Positions 7,794 through 16,292 of a stretch of 57,508 nt of DNA are shown in pieces. Under the pieces are notes generated by a model. The model did no database searches. It was not told where the DNA came from and saw only the letters and a program-made list of their open reading frames with translations. Each line of letters opens with the position of its first letter. The stretch's first letter is position 1. Position numbers and translations under genes: made by a program. Where the stretch lies: the NCBI RefSeq assembly GCF_016595435.1, contig NZ_JAENIJ010000028.1, forward strand, positions 1 through 57,508, written 5' to 3'. Origin of the DNA: Luteolibacter pohnpeiensis. GTDB taxonomy: Bacteria > Verrucomicrobiota > Verrucomicrobiia > Verrucomicrobiales > Akkermansiaceae.

Positions 7794-10427
7794 ATGCCTG
7801 ATCCATCCGCTCCTCTTGAATCCACAGTTGCCATTCCGGAGAGCCTCCGGAAGCAACTGGAGGAATTCCGTCGCGATCTTTGGCGGGTCAAGGTATTGGA
7901 AGCGATCATTGCCGGGCTGATTGGACTGCTGGCGTCCTTCCTGCTCGTATTTGTTCTTGATCGGTTTTGGACCACGCCGGGATGGGCGCGCCTGGTCATT
8001 CTCATTTCTGGAACTTCGCTGTTTGCGATTTTTGCACCGTTTTGGCTTCACCGCTGGGTTTGGCGGCATCGACGCGAAACGCAGTTGGCCAGGTTGATCG
8101 CACGCCGCTACCCCGGCCTGGGGGATCGACTTCTGGGCGTCATCGAGCTGCAAGGGCAGACGGGCAATGAAGATTCGCTCTCCCCACGACTTCGGGCCGC
8201 TGCCATGGAGGCTGTTGCTGCTGAAGCCGGGCGGCGGAAATTACGGGACGCATTGCCACCGCAGCGCTATCGCCGATGGGGCTGGATCGCCATGGTGCTG
8301 GTGATCGCTACCGGTGCGGTCTTGGTGATCGCGCCGCGAGCGGGCTGGAATGCGTTTCAACGTTGGGCAATGCCGTTGTCAGACACGGATCGATACACCT
8401 TTACCGTGTTGGATCATCCACCGAAGTCATTGGCTGTGCCATTTGGTGAAAGTTTCGAAGTCATCTTGCACTTGGCGGAGAGTTCGGAGCGCAAGCCGGC
8501 CGTGGCAGATGCGCGGTATGGCTTGCAGCCGATGATTTCCGCGAAGCTGGACCACCATGCCTATCGCTTTTCATTCCCCGGGCAACAGGAGCCTGGCACG
8601 GTGGTGTTCCGGGTTGGCGATGTGAAGCATCTCTTGCGGGTGGAGCCCGTGCAACGCCCGTCAATCATGAGCACCACGGTGCAGGTGACGCCTCCTGCTT
8701 ATTTGCAAATTCCCACCAGTGAGAGCGATCTCAGCTCCGGAACCATTAGCGTGGTCGAAGGCAGTCGCCTGAAATTTATCCTCAAGAGCAACCGGGCGCT
8801 CGCGGCGGCGACCTACGGGCCAACTGTGGCCTCTGGCAGTCAAGATTCCGGAAAATTCCAGAGTGAATCAGGATCGCTGAGCCTCAAGGGTGATGCATCG
8901 ACAACGCCTGAATTTACCATTGGCAAGGTGCCTTTCGAGATTCCATTTGAGTGGACAGACCAACTCGGACTTTCTGGCGCGGAAGGGTTCAAGCTTCGAG
9001 TCGATGCGCTGCAGGACGTCGCGCCGACCGCATATTTGCAAGGGATCGATCGGCAGAAAGTCATGCTGCCGGAGGAAACGGTCGATTTCGAAGTTCTCAC
9101 GGAAGATGATTTTGGGGTGAAGGCGTGCGGCCTGGAATGGCAAGGCGAGTTCACCAAGCCAGCCCCGGGCAGTCCTGCAAAAGGTGAGATGTTACTGGCC
9201 AAGGGCGCACCAACCAATCGGCGACTTTCGAAGACCGCGTCGTTTTCACCTGCGGCGTTTGGCATTTCTCCACAGAAAATTTCACTTCGCGCCTTCGTGG
9301 AAGATTATTACCCGGAACGTGGACGTGTGTATTCCGAGCCTGTCACCATTTACGTCCTCACTCGTGAAGAGCATGCCCAGTTATTGAAGAGCCAGTTTGA
9401 CCGGACCATCAGCGGGCTGGAGGATTTGGCGCGCAAGGAACTGGGCAACTATGAAGAGAATCAGCGCCTGGATCGGCAGGACGGCTCGAAGCTCCAGGAG
9501 GAGGAAAATCACAAGCGGATCGAAACTCAGGAACAAGCGGAGGCAGAAAACACCCGCCGCATGAAAGAGCTGACCGAAACCATGGAGAAGCTTTTCAAGG
9601 ATTCGACTCGCAATGGTGAAATCGACAAGGAGACGATGAAAAAAATGGCGGAAGCCATGAAGCTGATGCAGGAGCTATCTTCAAAAGATATGCCGGACGT
9701 GCAGCAGAAGTTGCAGGACGCTGGCGATGCTTCCAATACGGAGGAGAAGACCAAACAGGACATGCAGGAGGCCGTCGAGCAGCAGAAGAAGGTGGTCGAA
9801 AAAATGCAGGAGGCGGTTGAAAAGGGCAGTGATGCGAGCAAAAACCTCGAAGCCGGGACATTCGTAAGTCGTCTGAAAAAAGCCGCGTCCGAACAGGATG
9901 GCATCGCCCGTTCATTGATTGATCGTTTCAGCGAGGTTTTGGGCGAGGCGAAGCCGGACTTGGACCCGGCCGATTCGCGTTCGCTGGATCTCGCCGTCCA
10001 GCAGCAGCTTTCGACAGCCTCGGACGTCCGTTGGATCCGGGAAGATTTGGAAAATTATTTCGCACGCACCGAGAAGCCGGTTTTCAAGGAAATCGCGGAT
10101 GCGATGAATGAGACTCAAATCGACATGGGCTTGGAAGAAGTCCGTTCACGCCTTGTCGCGAACTATTCGTTCCGTGCCACCGAAGGTGCGAAGAAATGGT
10201 CAGACCAGCTCACTGCATGGGCGAAAAAGCTGGATGATGAAATCAAGAAAGACCAAGGCGGTGGCGGCGGCGATGGAGCTGGTGGCAGTTCGGAAGATGA
10301 GGATTTCGAGTTTATGCTGCGCGTCATGAAAATGGTCCAACAAGAACAGGATCTCAGGGCGCGGACGCGCACCCTGGAGCAGTTGAAACGTTCTCTGGAA
10401 GTTGAAAAGGAACCAACCCAACCATGA
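7794..10427 (+). CDS. DUF4175-like membrane protein with long coiled coil
   Basis: The 877-residue protein opens with two membrane segments near 37-58 (LEAIIAGLIGLLASFLLVFVL) and 66-86, followed by the conserved-looking RETQLARLIARRYPGLGDRLLGVIEL, then a third segment near 163-183. A long extracytoplasmic beta-rich part has repeated Ig-like stretches (TPPAYLQIPTSESDLSSG, VDFEVLTEDDFGVKACGLEW). The last third is highly charged and helical (roughly 525-720), then a short GGGGDGAGGS linker and a final helix. This layout matches DUF4175-type proteins of Planctomycetes and Verrucomicrobia, whose function is unknown to me. It heads a six-gene operon, and its stop overlaps the next start by 4 bases. 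Confidence 0.72.
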   Translation: MPDPSAPLESTVAIPESLRKQLEEFRRDLWRVKVLEAIIAGLIGLLASFLLVFVLDRFWTTPGWARLVILISGTSLFAIFAPFWLHRWVWRHRRETQLARLIARRYPGLGDRLLGVIELQGQTGNEDSLSPRLRAAAMEAVAAEAGRRKLRDALPPQRYRRWGWIAMVLVIATGAVLVIAPRAGWNAFQRWAMPLSDTDRYTFTVLDHPPKSLAVPFGESFEVILHLAESSERKPAVADARYGLQPMISAKLDHHAYRFSFPGQQEPGTVVFRVGDVKHLLRVEPVQRPSIMSTTVQVTPPAYLQIPTSESDLSSGTISVVEGSRLKFILKSNRALAAATYGPTVASGSQDSGKFQSESGSLSLKGDASTTPEFTIGKVPFEIPFEWTDQLGLSGAEGFKLRVDALQDVAPTAYLQGIDRQKVMLPEETVDFEVLTEDDFGVKACGLEWQGEFTKPAPGSPAKGEMLLAKGAPTNRRLSKTASFSPAAFGISPQKISLRAFVEDYYPERGRVYSEPVTIYVLTREEHAQLLKSQFDRTISGLEDLARKELGNYEENQRLDRQDGSKLQEEENHKRIETQEQAEAENTRRMKELTETMEKLFKDSTRNGEIDKETMKKMAEAMKLMQELSSKDMPDVQQKLQDAGDASNTEEKTKQDMQEAVEQQKKVVEKMQEAVEKGSDASKNLEAGTFVSRLKKAASEQDGIARSLIDRFSEVLGEAKPDLDPADSRSLDLAVQQQLSTASDVRWIREDLENYFARTEKPVFKEIADAMNETQIDMGLEEVRSRLVANYSFRATEGAKKWSDQLTAWAKKLDDEIKKDQGGGGGDGAGGSSEDEDFEFMLRVMKMVQQEQDLRARTRTLEQLKRSLEVEKEPTQP

Positions 10428-11065
10428 AATCGAATGCATTATCACTGATCCTTCTCGTTGGATTTCTAGGTCCGGTTCATGCGGAAGAGAAATCCACGGA
10501 TGATTCTGCAAGCACGGAAGAAGTGTTGGAAAAACACTCCAAAGGCGCGGAGGAAGTGGCGAATGATCAAGACGAGTTGTCGGCGGATGTCCAACAGCTC
10601 GCGATGGAGCAAACCGATCCTAAGGTGATCGACCTTTTCAAGCAGATTGAGACGATCATGGACGAGGCGACCGACCAACTTCTTGAGCCGGACACCGGTG
10701 GCAAAACGATCGCCGCGCAAACCGAGATCATCGAGAAAATCCACGAGGCTGCAAAGGCGCGTCAAAACCAGCAAGGCAACAGCCAAGCGGGTGGGGCCAT
10801 GATGGATATGTTGGAACGCATGATGGGACAGGAGCCCAATCAGCAGGGACAACCCAAAGACGGACAACAACCGGGCGACACTCCGGGGACCGGAAACAAG
10901 TATAACGAATCGGATGCGCAAAATCAGGCAAGTGGTGGCTTGTCCAACCAGGCAACTGAAGAACGGCGTGTCCCCAAGGCATCGGGTAAAGCCGGACACA
11001 CCTTGCCAAGCGAATTTCAGAAAGCGCTGGATGCCTATAACCGGGGTCTTGAAAAAGTGAAATGA
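10424..11065 (+). CDS. Secreted helical, Gln/Asn-rich protein of unknown function
   Basis: The 213-residue protein starts with a signal peptide, MKSNALSLILLVGFLGPVHA, cleaved before EEKS. The mature part has acidic helices (VANDQDELSADVQQLAMEQ, IDLFKQIETIMDEATDQLL), a Met-rich stretch MMDMLERMMG, a Gln/Gly/Asn-rich linker, and a C-terminus RRVPKASGKAGHTLPSEFQ followed by a short helix. I do not recognise a named domain. It overlaps both neighbours by 4 bases (ATGA), so it is made with them and probably works with the helical region of the upstream membrane protein in the periplasm. That partnership is inferred from position only. Confidence 0.7.
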   Translation: MKSNALSLILLVGFLGPVHAEEKSTDDSASTEEVLEKHSKGAEEVANDQDELSADVQQLAMEQTDPKVIDLFKQIETIMDEATDQLLEPDTGGKTIAAQTEIIEKIHEAAKARQNQQGNSQAGGAMMDMLERMMGQEPNQQGQPKDGQQPGDTPGTGNKYNESDAQNQASGGLSNQATEERRVPKASGKAGHTLPSEFQKALDAYNRGLEKVK

Positions 11066-12051
11066 GACTCCTGAGTTACATCCTCTTTTGCATGTTGAGC
11101 GGTCTCATTTCCGCTTCATCGCAACCCATGCCTGGACGGCAAGATGATGTCATTCCACCGCAGGTTGAATTGATTTACGGGCGCGGCTTGGAATATCTGG
11201 CAAAATCTCAAAACGACCGGGGTTGTTGGAATGATAATACCGGCACTGAGCCAGGAGTGGTCGGCTTATGCGTAGCCGCGTTTTTAGCACATGGTGAGGA
11301 TCCCAATACTGGACCCTATGCGGGGGTGATCGGCAAAGCATTGGAATACATTCTGTCCGAGCAAAACCAGACCAACGGCTACATCGGAAATAATATGTAT
11401 AGCCATTGTTTCGCGACCAAGGCCTTGGCGGAAAGTTATGGCATGGTCGATAATCCTAAAATTGCACCAGCTTTAAGAAAGGCGATTGATTTGATACTTT
11501 CGGCCCAGAAACGAAATAATTTCAAGGCGTGGCGCTACACTCCGGAAAGCAAGGACGCCGATACCACCGTGACCGGAGGTCAGATGGTCACGCTCTTTGC
11601 CGCACGTAATGCCGGACTGGAAGTGCCTGACGAAGCGATCAAGAATGGTCTGGCATTTCTCAATAAATGCCGCACGGATGATGGATCGATCGGTTATACC
11701 TCGGCCATCGGCGGCAAGCCTTCACTGACTGCAATTGGTGTTTTATGTCATTGCCTTGCGAAGGAGCCGGTTACCAAGGGGTATGAAAAAAGCCTCAGCT
11801 TTCTCAAAAAGAATCTCGAATTCCGCGACCGCTATTACCCGTACTACTACGAATACTATATGTCGCAAGCGCTCTTCCATGCCTCCGATGAAGCGTGGCA
11901 GGAGTGGAACGCGTCTAACATCCGCTATATGGGTGCGCTGCAAACGCGGGACGGTTCATTTCCAGGAAATCAGGGCGAAGCATTCAGCACGGCGGGTGCT
12001 TTGCTGTCACTTGCTCTCAATTACCGATACCTTCCGATTTACGAAAAATGA
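11062..12051 (+). CDS. Secreted prenyltransferase/squalene-cyclase-repeat protein (alpha/alpha toroid)
   Basis: After a signal peptide (MRLLSYILFCMLSGLISASS) the 329-residue protein shows repeated segments of the alpha/alpha-toroid family: YLAKSQNDRGCWND, ILSEQNQTNGYIGN, ILSAQKRNNFKAWRYTP, FLNKCRTDDGSIGYTS, and MGALQTRDGSFPGN. Each pairs a helix with a G-x-W/Y/F turn. The DxDD acid motif of real squalene-hopene cyclases is not visible, so this is more likely a binding or scaffold protein than a cyclase. Both ends overlap neighbouring genes by 4 bases. Similar toroid proteins occur beside MoxR/BatA/DUF4175 clusters in Planctomycetes, which supports an envelope role but gives no reaction. Confidence 0.8.
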   Translation: MRLLSYILFCMLSGLISASSQPMPGRQDDVIPPQVELIYGRGLEYLAKSQNDRGCWNDNTGTEPGVVGLCVAAFLAHGEDPNTGPYAGVIGKALEYILSEQNQTNGYIGNNMYSHCFATKALAESYGMVDNPKIAPALRKAIDLILSAQKRNNFKAWRYTPESKDADTTVTGGQMVTLFAARNAGLEVPDEAIKNGLAFLNKCRTDDGSIGYTSAIGGKPSLTAIGVLCHCLAKEPVTKGYEKSLSFLKKNLEFRDRYYPYYYEYYMSQALFHASDEAWQEWNASNIRYMGALQTRDGSFPGNQGEAFSTAGALLSLALNYRYLPIYEK

Positions 12052-13574
12052 TTCGAGGTCTATTAGCACTAACATTTCTGCCTTGGCTTGCGATGACTGC
12101 GGTTTCCCAGTCGTTGAAGGATGAAACCAACATCGAATCAGAGTCGCTACAGCCACAGGATGATCTGCTGCGTTTCTCCAATGGAGATCTGTTGCACGGG
12201 ACATTCAGTGGAATCGGTAATGGCACATCCATCGTCTGGCAGCGAGAGGATGTGAATGCACCGGTAGAATTCAAATCATCGGAGGTTCGCCAGGTTGTCT
12301 TGAGAGGCGGTCGTCCTGAAGCGAGTTTGCCTTCGCTTTCCAACATCACCTTGGTGAATGGGGATCGGATTGCAGGTGAGATCAAGCTTCTGGATTCCGA
12401 TAAGGTAACAATCGACACATCGTATGCCGGTATTCTGCAATTTCCCAGAGCGAGTGTCTCAATCCTGGCGCCGTGTCCATTGGGTGGACGTGTGCTTTAT
12501 CAAGGTCCATTCGCGAATGACGACTGGAAGCTGATCAATCCATCCGAAGAAAGCACAAAGGACGCAGAATCGGATTCGGAATCCCCCGGGTGGAAATTTT
12601 CTGGAGCCGCTTGGTATGGACAGAAGGAAAATAATGGGACGGCACTGGCGCAAAAGGAAGGCATGCCGGATCGGGCTCTGCTGCGATTTAACGTTGCCTG
12701 GCGCAATCGTTTCTCATTGGCCGTCGCTTTCCATGCGGATTTTGCGAAGCCGGTAAATGAGGATGAAGATGAGGAGGATGGACCCGGAAAAGTTCGCCGT
12801 GCCGGTGATGCCTCATCGTTTCCATGGATTTTTGGCAATAGCTATGTGATTCAGATTTCACAAAGTTATGCGATGCTTTATCGGTCAGGTTTTGATGCGG
12901 ATGGCAAGCCGACACTCGATCCCATTCGCTCGATCAATTCCAACTTGAGATTGGATGAATCGGGCGAAGCGATTGTTGAAATCCGATGCGATCGTTCGAC
13001 GGGAGAAATTTCATTATTTGTGGACGATCAATTTGTATCACAGTGGAGCGAGCCAACTTCTGAAGAGGATGATGGAAATGCTTACGGCGGAAAAGGGAGT
13101 GGATTCGGGTTTTTCGTGAGTCCGAACAATACCAAGGTTCGCATATCAGACATCGTGATGGCGGAGTGGAACGGCATGCCGGATGCCGCTCGAAGTTTAC
13201 AAACGGAGGGATATGACATCGTTCTCCTCACCAATGGAACAGATCGCTTTTCCGGAAAAGTAACGGGTGTTGCGGATGGAAAGGTCAACCTGGAGGGGCG
13301 ATATGGGCCATTTGAGTTTCCACTGGATGAGGTCGCTGAAATTCGCTTCGCGAAGAAGAATTTACAAAAATCAGAAGCTCCTTCGGGAAATCAACTTTCG
13401 ATACGGATGAAACCCATAGGAAAAATTTCTGGGAAACCGATTTCGGGCGACGCCAATTCCATTCGGCTCTTACAACCATTCACAGGGGAAGTTCAGGTGG
13501 ATTTGTCTTCAGTGGTGATACTCGATTTTAACCCTTCCGATAGCTTTTTGGATGATTGGGATGAACAATACTGA
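12048..13574 (+). CDS. Secreted Sm-like-repeat/ConA-like protein, paralogue A
   Basis: This is the first of three tandem paralogues (508 residues). After a signal peptide (MIRGLLALTFLPWLAMTAVS) come two 45-residue beta repeats of the form NGD-x2-x-G (LLRFSNGDLLHGTFSGIGNG; ITLVNGDRIAGEIKLLDSDK, ending ILQFPRASVSIL). Next is a ConA/LamG-like sandwich at about 185-375 (FVDDQFVSQWSEP, VRISDIVMAEWNGMP), then two more repeats (LTNGTDRFSGKVTGVADGK; IGKISGKPISGD). The repeats recall the N-terminal NGDRLTGTI domain of DUF481-type outer-membrane proteins and the Sm fold, a pattern comparison by eye. An acidic insertion EDEDEEDGP breaks the sandwich. It overlaps the next gene by 23 bases. The function is unknown. 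Confidence 0.72.
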   Translation: MIRGLLALTFLPWLAMTAVSQSLKDETNIESESLQPQDDLLRFSNGDLLHGTFSGIGNGTSIVWQREDVNAPVEFKSSEVRQVVLRGGRPEASLPSLSNITLVNGDRIAGEIKLLDSDKVTIDTSYAGILQFPRASVSILAPCPLGGRVLYQGPFANDDWKLINPSEESTKDAESDSESPGWKFSGAAWYGQKENNGTALAQKEGMPDRALLRFNVAWRNRFSLAVAFHADFAKPVNEDEDEEDGPGKVRRAGDASSFPWIFGNSYVIQISQSYAMLYRSGFDADGKPTLDPIRSINSNLRLDESGEAIVEIRCDRSTGEISLFVDDQFVSQWSEPTSEEDDGNAYGGKGSGFGFFVSPNNTKVRISDIVMAEWNGMPDAARSLQTEGYDIVLLTNGTDRFSGKVTGVADGKVNLEGRYGPFEFPLDEVAEIRFAKKNLQKSEAPSGNQLSIRMKPIGKISGKPISGDANSIRLLQPFTGEVQVDLSSVVILDFNPSDSFLDDWDEQY

Positions 13575-14907
13575 TCGAATTGCAGCATATCTAACGATTG
13601 CAATGGCGGTTCTTCCGAACTTCGTCACGCGTGCTGATGTGATTGAACTAAAAGGGAGCGATCGTCTGGATGGGATTGTTAGAGGGATCAGTCCAGATGG
13701 AGTTGAACTCGAATCAGAACTTTCACCAAAGCCGGTCATGTTGCGCGGCGAAGCAATTCGCCGTGTAACATTTAGTTCCGAGGGGATGCCTGAAGACATT
13801 CCATCAAGCCAAATCGAATTGAGTAATGGGGATTTGCTGGCGGTAAATCTGGAGTCCCTCGATGGTGGTCACTTGATCGCCAATACGCCTTACGCTGGAA
13901 AAATTGATTTTCCCAGGTCTGTGATCCAAACGATGCAGATGGGCGTATTCCAGCAAAGTGTCATCTACTCAGGTCCGGGACCACTGAAGGAATGGCAGGG
14001 AGGAGCAAATCTCAGTACTGCATGGACATGGGAAACCGGAAGTTTGCACATGGAAGGACCTGGGATCATTTCCAAGGAGCTGGAATTACCGGATCAATTT
14101 GCGATCAAATTTGATCTCCATTGGCGAGATACGCCGAATATCGATATCAGATTTGCGGATCCTCTCGTGGAAGATGGCAAACCTTGTGATCGATATATTT
14201 TTCGCTTTGCAAGTAATGGGATCGAAGTTCGAAGGGAAGCTGAGTCAGGTAAGCGATATACCACCATTATTCCACTATTCCGGACGGCAGATTTTTATCC
14301 GGGTAACCAAATTGAAATTGAGATCCGCGTGGATCGCCCAAAAGCCATGTTATATCTCTTCCTAAATGGTGAGCGAGAAGGACGATATCATGATCCGGTG
14401 CCAAATGTGCCGAGTGGTAACGGTATATCGATCGATACCAGCCGGGCAGGAAGAAATGGAAGTCATGAACTGACAAACCTTCAGGTGCTTGATTGGAATG
14501 AACAAAGCGACCGGTACAGAACTGAGGAGCGTGGAAATGCATTGACTGATTCGATGATTGAGCGATATGGAGATCGATTCAGTGGCAAACTCCAATCAAT
14601 TCAGGATCGGGGGCAGGGCATGGAATTCGTTTTTCAGACAGATTTTCAGTCGGCTCCTATTGTTCTGCCGGAACAAGATGTTTCGACCATTTTTCTCAAA
14701 GAGGAAAGTGGATCCACTTCCAAGCAGGAACAGGCTGACTACATCCTTCGATTGAAAACTGGAGGATTTCTCCATGTTACTGCCTGTAACTTTGATGGTG
14801 AGAAGGCAGTTGTTCAGCACCCATTATTAGGTGAATTAACGATCGATCGCTCCGGAGTTACTGAATTGGAAAAAATCGCAACTAGAACATCAGGAGGTAA
14901 AAGATGA
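13552..14907 (+). CDS. Secreted Sm-like-repeat/ConA-like protein, paralogue B
   Basis: The second paralogue has 451 residues. The signal peptide ends at about VTRA, followed by repeat 1 (IELKGSDRLDGIVRGISPDG), repeat 2 (IELSNGDLLAVNLESLDG to GKIDFPRSVIQTM), then VIYSGPGPLKEWQGG and the ConA-like sandwich (FAIKFDLHWRDTPNIDIRF; AMLYLFLNGEREGRYHD; LTNLQVLDWNEQ). Repeat 3 is YGDRFSGKLQSI and repeat 4 LKTGGFLHVTACNFDGEK. The same order of parts occurs in all three paralogues. It begins inside the end of paralogue A (23-base overlap; an in-frame Met at 13561 is an alternative start) and ends in a 4-base overlap with paralogue C. No catalytic residues are evident. Confidence 0.72.
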   Translation: MIGMNNTDRIAAYLTIAMAVLPNFVTRADVIELKGSDRLDGIVRGISPDGVELESELSPKPVMLRGEAIRRVTFSSEGMPEDIPSSQIELSNGDLLAVNLESLDGGHLIANTPYAGKIDFPRSVIQTMQMGVFQQSVIYSGPGPLKEWQGGANLSTAWTWETGSLHMEGPGIISKELELPDQFAIKFDLHWRDTPNIDIRFADPLVEDGKPCDRYIFRFASNGIEVRREAESGKRYTTIIPLFRTADFYPGNQIEIEIRVDRPKAMLYLFLNGEREGRYHDPVPNVPSGNGISIDTSRAGRNGSHELTNLQVLDWNEQSDRYRTEERGNALTDSMIERYGDRFSGKLQSIQDRGQGMEFVFQTDFQSAPIVLPEQDVSTIFLKEESGSTSKQEQADYILRLKTGGFLHVTACNFDGEKAVVQHPLLGELTIDRSGVTELEKIATRTSGGKR

Positions 14908-16292
14908 AGAGATCGGTTTTCATTTTTTGGTCTATTGCTAGTTCAATGGTTCTGGCTGCAGAGGAGACTGCACCTGCCAATTCAATGCTCCGATTTGTCA
15001 ATGGCGACCAACTCTCTGGTCACATGGAGAAAATAGACCACGACCAACTGGTGTGGAACGCTCCGATCTTAAGCCAATCGGTTCCGTTTTGGCTGAAAAA
15101 AGTTTTGGATTTGAAGCTCCCGTCGAAAATTCAGGATTCGGAGGGTAGTCACGAAGCAACCATCTTTCTGGCTCGCGGTGACTCGATTCGAGGTCAACTG
15201 GTATCTGCAAATGAAAACTGGGTGGAACTTCAAACTTGGTATGCTGGCCGATTGAAGTTCAAACGGGCTTGGATTAGAAAAATCACCATCGAAGAAAAAT
15301 CGGAGTTAATCTATCGCGGGCCAAACAGCATGTCCGAGTGGACCAAAGCTCGAGAAGCATCCGCATGGAATTATGAAGAGGGATCATTGATCTCACGCAA
15401 GAGCGGTGGAATTGGCAAAGATTTCGAATTGCCCGATGAGTTTGAGCTGTCTTTCGATTTGGCTTGGCGGGGGAGCTTGCGATTTAATTTGTCGTTCTTT
15501 ACTGAGGATGTTGAAACGATCCGTCCCAAAGAAGGCTACGAAATCATCTTCAATAACCGGAATTTGAATTTTCGCAGATGCAACGGCTCGGAATGGCTGA
15601 ATGATGCGATCGTTCCTGAACTCTCTGAAAATGAGAAAGCACATATCAAGATACAGGCAAGCCGGAAGACAGGGACTGTCTGCTTCTATGTTGATGGACG
15701 TATCATTGGGGTTTGGAAAGATCGTGCCGTGGTAGGTGCAAAATTTGGGAAAGGTATTAACTTTTCTGCTCAGAATACGGCACCTTTGCGCATTTCTCGA
15801 ATCGAACTTACTTCTTGGAATGGGCTGGTGACTGAACAGCCTACTCCTAACCTGGCTGGTATAGTCGGACGTGGGATGGCCACGAATGACGGGACCAAGC
15901 ACAAAGATGACATGGATGTTGCCGAGTCTGAAGGTAGGATGCTGTTACGAAATGGTGATAGCTTGCTGGGTGAAGTTGAGTCGGTAAAAGATGATCAGAT
16001 CACGGTGAAAACTCCATATCGAGAGGTAACGCTGCCGTTGAACCGATTCAAAAATATCAGTCTGAAAGAAGCAGACCTCGAAGAACCGAAACGCGAAAAG
16101 GGCGATATCAGGGCGTGCTTTTCAGATGGCACATCCATTGTCTTTCGAATGGAATCAATGAATGAGAAAACCATAACCGGCTATAGCCAAAATTTTGGAA
16201 CAGCTGAATTTGATCTTTCCGCATTCAATAAAATCGAATTCAATATATACGATCAGAAATTCGATTCGATGAGGGTTAAATCCGAATGGTGA
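14904..16292 (+). CDS. Secreted Sm-like-repeat/ConA-like protein, paralogue C
   Basis: The third paralogue (462 residues) begins with a signal peptide [20 protein letters not shown]. Repeat 1 is [20 protein letters not shown] and repeat 2 [20 protein letters not shown] to [15 protein letters not shown]. The shared bridge [15 protein letters not shown] leads into the sandwich ([49 protein letters not shown]). Repeat 3 is [20 protein letters not shown] to [13 protein letters not shown], and repeat 4 is [18 protein letters not shown]. It closes the operon, and its 3' end overlaps the end of convergent nasA by 17 bases. That leaves no room for a separate terminator between the two transcripts. 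Confidence 0.72.
   Translation: MKRSVFIFWSIASSMVLAAEETAPANSMLRFVNGDQLSGHMEKIDHDQLVWNAPILSQSVPFWLKKVLDLKLPSKIQDSEGSHEATIFLARGDSIRGQLVSANENWVELQTWYAGRLKFKRAWIRKITIEEKSELIYRGPNSMSEWTKAREASAWNYEEGSLISRKSGGIGKDFELPDEFELSFDLAWRGSLRFNLSFFTEDVETIRPKEGYEIIFNNRNLNFRRCNGSEWLNDAIVPELSENEKAHIKIQASRKTGTVCFYVDGRIIGVWKDRAVVGAKFGKGINFSAQNTAPLRISRIELTSWNGLVTEQPTPNLAGIVGRGMATNDGTKHKDDMDVAESEGRMLLRNGDSLLGEVESVKDDQITVKTPYREVTLPLNRFKNISLKEADLEEPKREKGDIRACFSDGTSIVFRMESMNEKTITGYSQNFGTAEFDLSAFNKIEFNIYDQKFDSMRVKSEW

Noticed and set aside
11062..12051. Functional squalene-hopene cyclase or other terpene synthase
   Set aside because: Only the alpha/alpha-toroid repeats are present; the protein is about half the usual length, is exported, and the DxDD catalytic motif is not seen.
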